Assembly (NCBI RefSeq): GCF_003412465.1
Contig: NZ_QTJV01000006.1
Location: 248,001 to 312,000 of the forward strand
Length of the DNA stretch: 64,000 nt
Source: Chitinophaga silvisoli
GTDB taxonomy: Bacteria; Bacteroidota; Bacteroidia; Chitinophagales; Chitinophagaceae
Direction of reading: 5' to 3'
The translations under genes and the position numbers were made by a program. Under the pieces are notes generated by a model that saw nothing but the letters and a program-made list of their open reading frames with translations, ran no database searches and was not told the DNA's origin. Shown piece after piece: positions 9,159 through 16,435 of this stretch (positions are counted from its first letter, which is position 1; every line of letters starts with the position of its first letter).

Positions 9159-9275
9159 ATGAGAAAAAGTTCCCTCTCCAGAATTTCCACAGAATTCGCG
9201 GATAATTTCGCGGCTCGTATAAATAACAATAAACATTACAAGAAACAGCCTGTCGTCTGGCAGGCTGGATTATAA
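9159..9275 (+). CDS. Possible 38-residue small ORF
   Basis: An ATG at 9159 opens 38 codons (MRKSSLSRISTEFADNF at the start), ending at 9275. It lies in the otherwise empty gap between two minus-strand genes and overlaps the end of the SDR gene by six bases on the other strand. The predicted peptide is basic and has no known domain. No clear promoter was found, so it may not be expressed. Confidence 0.2.
   Translation: MRKSSLSRISTEFADNFAARINNNKHYKKQPVVWQAGL
9246..9267 (-). terminator. Stem-loop after the SDR gene
   Basis: CAGCCTG (9246-9252) and CAGGCTG (9261-9267) form a 7-bp stem just beyond the minus-strand stop at 9270, followed on that strand by TTTCTTG. It is a weak intrinsic terminator. 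Confidence 0.5.
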
Positions 9276-10064
9276 CTCCTTCTTCATCGCTCTTTTTGTA
9301 GCGCTGTCAATCAATCTTTCAGGCAATAAAGATATCAGAAAAATCTGGAGCGCATGCGGCCAATAAGGTGCTATCTGCTTTTTTCCACAACCGACAATGC
9401 CCAAAACATGCTTTGCAAAGGTAGCTGCCGCAGGCCGCATAAAGGTTACCGGTTTCTTATTGGAGGCCGTATGCACACTCCCTACTATCAGTGATATGAC
9501 TTCAATATGATCTAGCTCCCTGGAAAGCGATATGGAAAAAGCATTATTATATGCCTTGGTACCAGCATACACTGCAAGATACGGGGGTGGCATCAGGCCT
9601 GCATAGGAGGAAACATTTAAAATAAGCCCCGGTTGCTGCATCAAGGGCAGCACATACCTGGTGAGCCTGGTAGGGAAAGTAACGTTCAAGTCGATCGTTT
9701 TTTCAAAATCTGAGCCGGATGCAAAACTTTCTACAGGCCCGATGCCAACATTATTTACCAGGATAGTTATTGGAAGATCCTCAGGAAGCGACAGCTCCCC
9801 ATGCAGCAGGTGAATCACCTTACATGTTGGATTGATGGCCTTTAATTCTTCACTGACCAAAGCCAGCTTCTCCTTATTCCTGCCATGGATGATTAAATTA
9901 AAACCTGCGCCTGCCAGCTCAAGCGCGATAGCTTTACCAATACCATCGGTAGAACCGGTTACCAATGCATATGCATCAGGCCTTAAGTATTGCTTTAATC
10001 TGGAAGGTCTTAAATAAGGGAAAATATACCAGAGTATAATGCCGGATAAGATGAGATATACCAT
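9270..10064 (-). CDS. Short-chain dehydrogenase/reductase with N-terminal membrane anchor
   Basis: A 264-residue SDR. The dinucleotide-binding motif TGSTDGIG is at residues 36-43, NNVG at about 104-107, the catalytic serine in NVSS (about 152) and the catalytic pair Tyr166 and Lys170 in YAGTK. A hydrophobic helix (residues 1-17) precedes the Rossmann fold, an arrangement like that of membrane-anchored 3-ketoacyl or 17-beta-hydroxysteroid reductases. It follows the 263-residue AraC gene on the same strand after 60 bp, so these genes probably form an operon in which the reductase is the output. The substrate is unknown; a lipophilic ketone is a reasonable inference. Confidence 0.82.
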   Translation of the reverse strand: MVYLILSGIILWYIFPYLRPSRLKQYLRPDAYALVTGSTDGIGKAIALELAGAGFNLIIHGRNKEKLALVSEELKAINPTCKVIHLLHGELSLPEDLPITILVNNVGIGPVESFASGSDFEKTIDLNVTFPTRLTRYVLPLMQQPGLILNVSSYAGLMPPPYLAVYAGTKAYNNAFSISLSRELDHIEVISLIVGSVHTASNKKPVTFMRPAAATFAKHVLGIVGCGKKQIAPYWPHALQIFLISLLPERLIDSATKRAMKKEL

Positions 10065-10124
10065 GCCGCAAAGTTGGACATTTGAGGCCCTCTATGAAAT
10101 GGATGATTTATGGTGCCCTATGGA

Positions 10125-10916
10125 TTATTTGCGGTTTCTGGTTTTATAGGCCAGCGGGGCCTCTCCAGCTGCATTGGTAAAGTAGCGGGTAAAATACCCC
10201 TGATCATCATACCCCAGTGAAAAAGCAATTTCCTTAATGCTCAGATCAGTGCCTGCCAATAACCGCTTTGCTTCTGTCACAACCGCCTGTTGCACCCAAA
10301 AGCTCAGCGGAGAACCCGTGCAATCTTTTACCACCTCATTTAAATAAGATGGCGTAATATGTAATAATTCCGCATAATCAGCAGCACTTTTAAATTCTCT
10401 AAAATGCTGCAATACGAGGCGTTTAAATGCAGTGGTAATCTCAGACCTGCGGGAGCCGTTTACAGGGGCAGGACAGGTCTTATTATAGGCATCAGCGATC
10501 ATCCCGATACAGGCATCCAGCAATGAAATTTTCACTTCTGACAAAGCAGGACTGATCTTATAGAGTAAGGCGAAACATTCCCCCAGGGGAGCCTCCATGG
10601 CAAGACCGCTGTAGTAATAATAAAACCTTTCGAAAATAGCTGTATGACGCACCCTGTTCGCCCCTGCCGTGATAATCCAGGCTTTCACATCCTTACTCAC
10701 ATCGATCGTTTCATGCACCTGCCCGGGGCTAATACACATAACCATCTTACCTGATAATATTACCTCCACCCCATCTACATGCAATACACTCCTGCCACTT
10801 TCCTGGAATATAAAAAGAAAATGATCATTCCTCCGGTGCGGTGGCTTCTGCGCCACACCATTTTCCAGCCTGTATACCTGGAAATCCTCTTCTATCGAAA
10901 TTATAGGTATCCCCAT
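10125..10916 (-). CDS. AraC-family transcriptional regulator
   Basis: A 263-residue protein. The N-terminal half is a cupin-like sensor domain (FLFIFQESGRSVLHVDG, ISPGQVHE) and the C-terminal 100 residues hold the two AraC helix-turn-helix units, ending in DLSIKEIAFSLGYDDQGYFTRYF, the second recognition region. It is immediately preceded by another AraC gene: the upstream TAG stop is directly followed by this ATG (TAGATG), with no base in between, so translation is probably coupled. The likely target is the downstream membrane-anchored SDR gene or the divergent aldo/keto reductase. The ligand is unknown. Confidence 0.88.
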   Translation of the reverse strand: MGIPIISIEEDFQVYRLENGVAQKPPHRRNDHFLFIFQESGRSVLHVDGVEVILSGKMVMCISPGQVHETIDVSKDVKAWIITAGANRVRHTAIFERFYYYYSGLAMEAPLGECFALLYKISPALSEVKISLLDACIGMIADAYNKTCPAPVNGSRRSEITTAFKRLVLQHFREFKSAADYAELLHITPSYLNEVVKDCTGSPLSFWVQQAVVTEAKRLLAGTDLSIKEIAFSLGYDDQGYFTRYFTNAAGEAPLAYKTRNRK

Positions 10917-11804
10917 CTAATTTAATTTCCTGTACTCAACCGGTGTTACTCCCACCTTCTGCTTAAACAACCTCGTAAAATGCGCCGGGTACTTAAACCC
11001 TAACTCATACGCCACTTCACTGATTGACTTCTCCAGATCAAACACCCTCTCCTTCGCCATATCAATCACCTTATCCTGAATATATTCCTGTGCCGACCTG
11101 CCCGTTTCTTTCTTAACCAGGTCTCCAAAATAATTCGCTGACAAATTCAACTGCCCCGCACACCAGGATACAGAAGGCAATTGGCCCTGCTCAGTTGTAA
11201 AGTAGTCCTGCAACAGCGATTCGAATTTTTCGATCACTCCTTTATGTACATTATCCCTGGTTATAAACTGACTGTCATAAAAGCGGTTGCAGTAATTCAA
11301 AAACAGCTCTATACCGGAAGTCACCAGCTTCTTACTATGCTTATCTATTGCCCGGCCTAATTCTGCCTGGATCTTCCTGAAACCATCCAGCAAAATCTCC
11401 CTTTCCTCTTCCGACAAATGCAATGCTTCATTCACATCATAAGAAAAGAAGGAGTACTCCTGTATATGCCGCCCCAGGTGCGTACCCTTTATAAGATCAG
11501 GATGAAAAAGCAGGCCCCAGCCATTTGCCTCAAAAGAACGTTCCTTTGTATTCATACCCACAATCTGCCCCGGGCCTATAAAGACCAGCGTTCCTTCCTG
11601 GTAGTCATAATGCCTCCTGCCATAACGCAGCTCCCCGCACATCTGGTCTTTCAGGTACACCCCATACAACCCAAAATTGAAAGTCCGCGCGGGCATCCTG
11701 TTTGCCTTCGACAAATCAACTACCGTAATTAAGGGATGCCGGGTGCTCACTCCCCTCAATTTATTGTAGGTATCTATACTTTCTATTTTTATGATCTCTT
11801 CCAT
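10917..11804 (-). CDS. AraC-family transcriptional regulator
   Basis: The ATG at 11804 (MEEIIKIESIDTYNKL) is preferred over one six codons upstream because it gives the usual N terminus of this Bacteroidota AraC subfamily (IxxYN...HPLITVVDLSKA). An N-terminal sensor domain occupies about residues 1-160, and the C-terminal HTH pair ends in SISEVAYELGFKYPAHFTRLFKQKVGVTP. It is the first gene of an apparent minus-strand operon with a second AraC gene and an SDR, and is divergent from an aldo/keto reductase across a 113-bp gap. AraC proteins of this type often activate a neighbouring aldo/keto reductase or SDR gene, so that is the expected target. Confidence 0.88.
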   Translation of the reverse strand: MEEIIKIESIDTYNKLRGVSTRHPLITVVDLSKANRMPARTFNFGLYGVYLKDQMCGELRYGRRHYDYQEGTLVFIGPGQIVGMNTKERSFEANGWGLLFHPDLIKGTHLGRHIQEYSFFSYDVNEALHLSEEEREILLDGFRKIQAELGRAIDKHSKKLVTSGIELFLNYCNRFYDSQFITRDNVHKGVIEKFESLLQDYFTTEQGQLPSVSWCAGQLNLSANYFGDLVKKETGRSAQEYIQDKVIDMAKERVFDLEKSISEVAYELGFKYPAHFTRLFKQKVGVTPVEYRKLN

Positions 11805-11917
11805 ACATCCAAATTTAACCATTCTTATGGCACCCTGATACGCCCCCTGTAATCCTGGTAACGGAATCAGTAATCTGTATAAGCATAGATCCCCGCAATG
11901 ACCCGAAATTTGCCCTT

Positions 11918-12895
11918 ATGAAAAAGAGAACACTTGGCAACACCGGCCTTGAAGTCTCCGCACTGGGACTTGGCTGCATGGGACTCAGCTTCGGCTATGG
12001 CCCTCAAATCGACAAAAAGGAAGCTATCCGGCTGCTCCGCGCCGCCTTCGATGCCGGCATTACTTTCTTTGATACCGCTGAGGCCTACGGCCCTTTCTCC
12101 AACGAAGAACTTCTCGGCGAAGCCTTCTCCTCCAACCGCAACCAGGTAGTGATCGCTACCAAGTTCGGCTTCAAAGACGCACAGCCCCTACAGGGTCTGG
12201 ACAGCCGCCCTGAAAACATCAGGAAAGTGGCTGATGCCTCTCTCAAAAGGCTGAAGACAGATTATATCGACCTCTTCTACCAGCACCGGGTTGACCCGAA
12301 TGTACCTATTGAGGAAGTAGCCGGCACAGTACAGGAACTCATCAAAGCAGGAAAAGTAAAACATTGGGGACTTTCCGAAACTGGCGTACAAACCATCCGG
12401 AAAGCACACGCTGTGCAACCTGTAGCCGCCCTGCAAAGCGAATACTCCTTGTGGTGGCGGGAACCAGAGCAGGAAATACTGCCTGTACTCGGGGAACTAG
12501 GTATCGGCTTTGTGCCTTTTAGTCCGCTGGGCAAAGGATTCCTGACAGGCACGATCAATGCTGCTACTAAATTTGATGAGAAAGATTACAGGAATATTGT
12601 ACCCCGCCTTTCCGAGGAGAACCGCAAAGCAAACCAGCCAGTCGTAGATTTATTACAGGCAATCGCAGCGAAGAAAGCAGCGACTCCGGCACAGGTGGCG
12701 CTCGCCTGGCTCATGGCACAAAAACCATGGATCGTGCCGATTCCGGGTACAACTAAATTACACAAACTGAAAGAAAACACTGGTGCTGTTGCCCTTGATT
12801 TAACGCAGGAAGAAATTGAAAGTATCAATAATGCTGACCTGCAGTTTCAGGGAGACCGCTATCCGCCACAGATGCAGGCATACATCAACAGATAA
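11918..12895 (+). CDS. Aldo/keto reductase
   Basis: A 325-residue NADPH-dependent TIM-barrel reductase of the AKR superfamily. The catalytic tetrad is visible: Asp52 and Tyr57 (FFDTAEAYG), Lys82 (IATKFGF) and His123 (FYQHRVDP). The C-terminal cofactor segment IVPIPGTTKLHKLKENTGA is also typical and places it with the YhdN/AKR11-like bacterial enzymes that reduce aldehydes and ketones in the cytosol. It is divergent from an AraC regulator. The gene ends just before a truncated palindromic repeat that separates it from the convergent tetR. Confidence 0.93.
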   Translation: MKKRTLGNTGLEVSALGLGCMGLSFGYGPQIDKKEAIRLLRAAFDAGITFFDTAEAYGPFSNEELLGEAFSSNRNQVVIATKFGFKDAQPLQGLDSRPENIRKVADASLKRLKTDYIDLFYQHRVDPNVPIEEVAGTVQELIKAGKVKHWGLSETGVQTIRKAHAVQPVAALQSEYSLWWREPEQEILPVLGELGIGFVPFSPLGKGFLTGTINAATKFDEKDYRNIVPRLSEENRKANQPVVDLLQAIAAKKAATPAQVALAWLMAQKPWIVPIPGTTKLHKLKENTGAVALDLTQEEIESINNADLQFQGDRYPPQMQAYINR

Positions 12896-12898
12896 AAT

Positions 12899-12976
12899 AT
12901 AAAGGATGTATCAAAAGTAAATATCCCGCAGGCTAGCCGGATTCCTGAAGGAGAGAATTTTCTAGCATGCTCCACA
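12899..12976 (+). repeat. Palindromic intergenic repeat, truncated copy
   Basis: GGATGTATCAAAAGTAA (12903-12919) matches the left arm of the family, and GCCGGATTCCTGAAGGAG (12934-12951) with the following AATTTTCT matches the inner part of copy E at about 22 of 28 bases. The right arm is missing or decayed. It lies between the convergent aldo/keto reductase and tetR genes. Confidence 0.7.
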
Positions 12977-12980
12977 GCCG

Positions 12981-13565
12981 TTAACTAAACACCGGGAGCA
13001 ACACTTCATCCACCATCGCGATCAGTCGCTTTTTACTGATATTCGCTTGCCGGGCCATGTTCTCCATCCTGATCAGGTCAAAAGGCAGCATAAGTGTCAC
13101 CTTGCTCAGTTTCTTTATTTTCTCCCCTCTTGCCTTCGCATTCTTCAAAATATGCGCTATGGCCTGCTGGTGCTTTTCCAGGGAAGCGGTATGAAGCGCC
13201 GTTTCCCTGCTATGATCCGGGTCCTGCATCCTGATGTAAAAGTAATTGTTCATCACATCAGCCCCTATTTCATCATACACACCCTGGTAGACAGTCAGCA
13301 ACTGAATAAAATCCCCCCGCAGACTACCGGTATCCTTCAATTCATCGAAGTATTCCCCTTCAAACAGTTTCCTTGCCTTGTAAGTATAAATATCCTGGAG
13401 TAAATCGAAAGTGGTCGGCCAGCGGCGGTACAATACAGTCCGGCTTGTTTTAGCGGCTTCTGCTATCTGCTGAAAAGTCAGGTTAGTATGCGGCGTTTCT
13501 TTCATGAGCTGAAATGTCGCATCAAAGAGACTCTCTAATAACTCATCGCCCCTTCTTCTTTCCAT
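12981..13565 (-). CDS. TetR-family transcriptional regulator
   Basis: A 194-residue regulator with an N-terminal TetR helix-turn-helix (LTFQQIAEAAKTSRTVLYRRWPTTFDLL, about residues 28-56) and an all-helical ligand-binding C-terminal domain. It is divergent from a small flavin-binding (PNPOx-fold) gene. The short gap contains an inverted repeat GTACAAA/TTTGTAC overlapping this gene's own -7 promoter motif, and a direct repeat next to the neighbour's start. The likely arrangement is a repressor that controls itself and the flavoprotein gene. The inducer is unknown. Confidence 0.88.
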   Translation of the reverse strand: MERRRGDELLESLFDATFQLMKETPHTNLTFQQIAEAAKTSRTVLYRRWPTTFDLLQDIYTYKARKLFEGEYFDELKDTGSLRGDFIQLLTVYQGVYDEIGADVMNNYFYIRMQDPDHSRETALHTASLEKHQQAIAHILKNAKARGEKIKKLSKVTLMLPFDLIRMENMARQANISKKRLIAMVDEVLLPVFS

Positions 13566-13582
13566 TTTGAAAATATTTTTAC

Positions 13583-13590
13583 CAAAAGTA
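13583..13590 (-). promoter_or_regulatory. -7 promoter motif of tetR
   Basis: TACTTTTG on the minus strand fits the Bacteroidota -7 consensus TAnnTTTG, 18 bp upstream of the start codon. The operator arm starting at 13588 overlaps it, consistent with autorepression. Confidence 0.55.
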
Positions 13591-13613
13591 CAAAATTAAG
13601 ATACAATTTGTAC
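13588..13613. promoter_or_regulatory. TetR operator candidate (inverted repeat)
   Basis: GTACAAA (13588-13594) and TTTGTAC (13607-13613) form a perfect 7-bp inverted repeat between the divergent tetR and flavoprotein genes. A related 19-bp direct repeat, AAGATACAATTTGTACCTT (13598-13616), recurs with three changes at 13625-13643, ending at the neighbour's start codon. Confidence 0.6.
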
Positions 13614-13643
13614 CTTCGTTAAATAAGATACAAAATGCACCTT

Positions 13644-14075
13644 ATGAGCACATATGAATTATTAAGCCAGTTTTTCAACAATCACCATGACAAGCTATTG
13701 TGCACCGCCAATAGCAAGGGGGAACCAAATGTTGCCCTTATGGGTACGCCCAGGCTGGTAGCAGAAGGAATGATAGAATTTGAGATCAGTGACCCGGTGT
13801 CCGTATCCCTGCAGAATATAAGGGAGAACAAGGCAGTGGTCTTTATGGCCTACCTGCCAGGTGCCAGGGCACGGGACTACCATGGAGCAAGAATTTCCGC
13901 TACCGTAACGGAAATTGATACCGCGGGTGAGAAATTTGAAAAGAGCAAAACCCGCATCAGGGAAAAGCATGGAGAAGAGAAAGCGCGGGAATTGCTGGCG
14001 ACGGTCACTTGCCAGATTGTGAAGGTAAGACCAGTGGTAGACAGGGGCCAGCAGTGGCATGAACCAGTATATTAA
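13644..14075 (+). CDS. Pyridoxamine 5'-phosphate oxidase-fold flavin-binding protein
   Basis: The start at ATG 13644 (MSTYELLSQFF) is preferred; an in-frame ATG three codons earlier lies inside a repeated operator-like sequence. The protein has 143 residues with the split-barrel flavin-binding fold: KLLCTANSKGEPNVALMGTPRLVAEG at the start, then a strand carrying VVFMAYLPGARARDYHGARI. Family members bind FMN or F420 and act as small oxidoreductases; the substrate cannot be predicted. It is divergent from tetR and probably regulated by it. Its stop is only 3 bp from the stop of the convergent TlpA-like gene, so there is no room for a separate terminator. Confidence 0.82.
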   Translation: MSTYELLSQFFNNHHDKLLCTANSKGEPNVALMGTPRLVAEGMIEFEISDPVSVSLQNIRENKAVVFMAYLPGARARDYHGARISATVTEIDTAGEKFEKSKTRIREKHGEEKARELLATVTCQIVKVRPVVDRGQQWHEPVY

Positions 14076-14078
14076 TTC

Positions 14079-14558
14079 TTACTGCTCCGTCAGGTCTTTC
14101 AATCCTTTCATCACTTCTTTGGTATTATAATCCATACTCCCTTCAATATGCCCAACCATCTTCCCTTTCTTATCAATGATCACGGTAGTCGGGATAGCAC
14201 TCCCAAGGAAATTGGAAGGGATCGGACTTTTAGGTGCATACACCGGCAGGTCATACTTATGTTTCTTCATAAATGCCTTTGACTTTGCCATATTGCCATC
14301 CACATCCACAAAGAGGAATACAATCTTATTATTATCCCTAAATGCCTGCTTTAATTTATGAATGGAAGGCAATTCTGCACGACATGGCGGGCACCAGGTA
14401 GCCCAGAAATTGATAAAGACCACTTTCCCTTTGAGCGCATTCAGGGACACTTCTTTATTATTTTCATCCAGAAACACCACATCAGGTGTCACAGGCACCA
14501 CAGGCTTCAGCGGGGTGACAACAAAAGTGAGATACATTAAAAATGGTAGAACTGACAT
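14079..14558 (-). CDS. TlpA-like thiol-disulfide oxidoreductase
   Basis: A 159-residue thioredoxin-fold protein with the active site WCPPC (Cys56 and Cys59) in FINFWATWCPPCRAELPS, and the cis-proline region AIPTTVIIDKKGKMVGH. The N-terminal hydrophobic stretch (residues 1-20) suggests export or membrane anchoring, as in the TlpA/ResA group that reduces disulfides in the periplasm. It is divergent from a marR gene, and the 76-bp gap between them contains a perfect 16-bp palindrome, so MarR control is likely. Confidence 0.88.
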   Translation of the reverse strand: MSVLPFLMYLTFVVTPLKPVVPVTPDVVFLDENNKEVSLNALKGKVVFINFWATWCPPCRAELPSIHKLKQAFRDNNKIVFLFVDVDGNMAKSKAFMKKHKYDLPVYAPKSPIPSNFLGSAIPTTVIIDKKGKMVGHIEGSMDYNTKEVMKGLKDLTEQ

Positions 14559-14593
14559 CTCCTAAGTTACTAAATATGCCTAAAAGTAAAATA

Positions 14594-14609
14594 GGTTAAA
14601 TATTTAACC
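14594..14609. promoter_or_regulatory. Perfect 16-bp palindrome, MarR operator candidate
   Basis: GGTTAAATATTTAACC is identical on both strands. It lies between the divergent tlpA-like and marR genes. The inner 14 bp occur again at 15096-15109, just after marR. Confidence 0.7.
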
Positions 14610-14634
14610 ATTAAATCATTAACTTAGCCTCCGC

Positions 14635-15075
14635 ATGACGAAGAACCAGGCTTTTTCAGAATTTACGGATTCACTCGGTGTACTCACCGGGGCTTTCAAA
14701 ACGCGTATCCGTATTTTCCTGAAAGAACAGGACCTTCCCCTTACGACTGAGATGCTGCAGGTCATGCGCGTGCTTTGGAAAAAAGACGGTGTGAAGCAAC
14801 AGGAGATTGCAGATGCTATATCCAAAGACAAAGTGAGTATTGTATACCTGCTGGACAATATGACCAAAAGAGGCTTGCTGGAGCGCAGGGAAGATCTGGC
14901 AGATCGCAGAAATAAGATCGTTGTACTGACAGCCGGTGGAAAAAAAATGCAGGGCATTGTGGAACCCTGGCTGAATGAACTAATGGCCGAAGCAGTAAGA
15001 AATGTATCGAAAGATGATCTGGCGAAAGCCACCAGCGTGTTCCAGACGATTATTAAAACATTACAGGAAGGCTAA
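14635..15075 (+). CDS. MarR-family transcriptional regulator
   Basis: A 146-residue winged-helix regulator. The HTH is at about residues 58-85 (KQQEIADAISKDKVSIVYLLDNMTKRGLLER), followed by the wing residues REDLADRRNKIVVLTAGGKK (DRR plus the basic wing), which are classic MarR features. It is divergent from a TlpA-like thiol oxidoreductase. Two copies of the palindrome GTTAAATATTTAAC flank the gene, one in its promoter and one 20 bp beyond its stop. Self-regulation and control of tlpA are the natural reading. A short hairpin with a T-run overlaps the stop codon. Confidence 0.9.
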   Translation: MTKNQAFSEFTDSLGVLTGAFKTRIRIFLKEQDLPLTTEMLQVMRVLWKKDGVKQQEIADAISKDKVSIVYLLDNMTKRGLLERREDLADRRNKIVVLTAGGKKMQGIVEPWLNELMAEAVRNVSKDDLAKATSVFQTIIKTLQEG

Positions 15076-15086
15076 GCCTTTTTTTT
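15068..15086 (+). terminator. Short terminator containing the marR stop codon
   Basis: AAGGC (15068-15072) pairs with GCCTT (15076-15080), with the stop codon TAA as the loop, followed by six more Ts. It is short but has the right form. Confidence 0.5.
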
Positions 15087-15095
15087 GCCTATAAA

Positions 15096-15109
15096 GTTAA
15101 ATATTTAAC
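15096..15109. promoter_or_regulatory. Second MarR-type palindrome
   Basis: GTTAAATATTTAAC, a perfect 14-bp palindrome, is identical to the core of the site at 14594-14609. It is 20 bp past the marR stop and about 245 bp before dapF, which makes dapF or an unseen transcript a possible third target. Confidence 0.6.
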
Positions 15110-15179
15110 GGTTTGAATTGACACTAAAGAGCTTTGTTAGCCAGGGACACTGGTGTAACAGTTGTAGGTTTAAGCACCA

Positions 15180-15205
15180 CCAGGGGAATAGTCTTATTTC
15201 CCTGG
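15180..15205. other. Stem-loop in the marR-dapF gap
   Basis: CCAGGGGAAT (15180-15189) pairs with ATTTCCCTGG (15196-15205) with one mismatch and a 6-nt loop, followed by TTTCAAAAT. It may be a weak terminator. The remainder of this 279-bp gap shows only the MarR-type palindrome and the dapF promoter. Confidence 0.4.
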
Positions 15206-15339
15206 TTTCAAAATATTGAATGTTGTTGTACAAGAAATTGTACATCTACCGAATGTAGACATGAAACACGGGTATATTTCTATACCTGTGGTTTTAATTT
15301 ATAAGGCATGTTGCACTTGCACGCTATCTTAAAGAGTAG

Positions 15340-15347
15340 TAGATTTG
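15340..15347 (+). promoter_or_regulatory. -7 promoter motif of dapF
   Basis: TAGATTTG fits TAnnTTTG. It ends 7 bp before the dapF ATG, so the transcript would have almost no leader. Confidence 0.55.
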
Positions 15348-15354
15348 TACAATT

Positions 15355-16146
15355 ATGTCAGCAATTCACTTTTACAAATACCAGGGGACCGGCAATGACT
15401 TCGTCATCATGGACAATCGCAAGGGCCAATACGATTTTCTCACTGAAGAGCAGGTGCACTTCCTTTGTGACCGCCGTTTCGGCATCGGTGCAGATGGACT
15501 GATGTTACTCAACAATTACGAAGGCTATGACTTTGGTATGAAGTACTACAATGCTGACGGTCGCGAAAGCAGCATGTGTGGCAATGGCGGCCGATGCTTG
15601 GTAGCATTTGCCCGCAAAATGGGCCTGAACAGCGAAGTACTGCGCTTTATGGCAATCGATGGTCCGCACGAAGCGACCATGAAAGGTACCGACTGGGTGA
15701 ACCTGAAAATGCAGGACGTGAATGGGGTGGAAATCGGCAACCTCTACTTCTACCTGAACACCGGCTCACCTCACTTTGTAAAGTTCGTAGACGATGTGAA
15801 AGCACTCGACGTATTCGAAGAAGGCAGGCAGATCCGCTACAATGATCGCTTCAAAGCTGTGGGCACTAACGTGAATTTTGTTCAACCTACTGACAATGGC
15901 ATCTTCGTACGCACCTATGAAAGAGGCGTGGAAGATGAGACCTATTCCTGTGGTACCGGTGTTACTGCCGCTGCTCTCATGGCTTCAGGCCCTGAAGAAA
16001 AGACTTATACCGTACCCGTACAGACCCTCGGTGGAGGCCTGGAAGTGCGTTTTACCAAAACCGGCGAACGTGAATACAAAGACATCTGGCTGTGTGGTCC
16101 TGCTACCCTCGTTTTTGAGGGAGAGATCAGTACACCGGCTAAATAA
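15355..16146 (+). CDS. dapF: Diaminopimelate epimerase
   Basis: A 263-residue enzyme that converts LL- to meso-diaminopimelate in lysine and peptidoglycan synthesis in the cytosol. It starts with the family signature FYKYQGTGNDFVIMDN. The two catalytic cysteines are Cys75 (SSMCGNGGRC) and Cys199 (YSCGTGVTA). The C terminus (WLCGPATLVFEGEI) is complete and typical, so the gene is intact. The last 62 bases are also the first unit of a series of degenerate 66-bp repeats that continue downstream in another reading frame. No other lysine gene is adjacent. Transcription probably starts only a few bases before the ATG. Confidence 0.96.
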   Translation: MSAIHFYKYQGTGNDFVIMDNRKGQYDFLTEEQVHFLCDRRFGIGADGLMLLNNYEGYDFGMKYYNADGRESSMCGNGGRCLVAFARKMGLNSEVLRFMAIDGPHEATMKGTDWVNLKMQDVNGVEIGNLYFYLNTGSPHFVKFVDDVKALDVFEEGRQIRYNDRFKAVGTNVNFVQPTDNGIFVRTYERGVEDETYSCGTGVTAAALMASGPEEKTYTVPVQTLGGGLEVRFTKTGEREYKDIWLCGPATLVFEGEISTPAK

Positions 16147-16435
16147 GAATTTTGGTTGCACAGTGATGCTGCCTGCTTTCATGAGGGAGGAGGCATTCAT
16201 CCGGCTCAGTAAAATAGCCGGGTGCACGGTTGTAATGCCTGAAAGGCAAAGAGAAAGGATGCTGGAAAAGGAGCGCAGCATTGGAGGATGTACAGTGCTG
16301 CTGTCCATGCACTTTAAAAAGAAAAACCCGGCTTGCATCGTGTTGATGCCGGAATTATTGAAGGAGAGGATGTTGAGACTCCTGGGTGGATTCTCCGCCT
16401 GCACAGTGCTGGTACCGGGATTCTTTAAAGAGAAT
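16085..16435 (+). repeat. Degenerate tandem 66-bp repeats starting inside dapF
   Basis: Units begin at 16085, 16151, 16217, 16283 (shortened to 45 bp), 16328 and 16394. In frame 2 they encode 22-residue units of the form GCTVxLPxFxRE. The first unit lies almost wholly in the dapF 3' end. Units 1 and 2 share about 58% of bases, and many of the differences are at third codon positions of the shifted frame. Confidence 0.75.
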
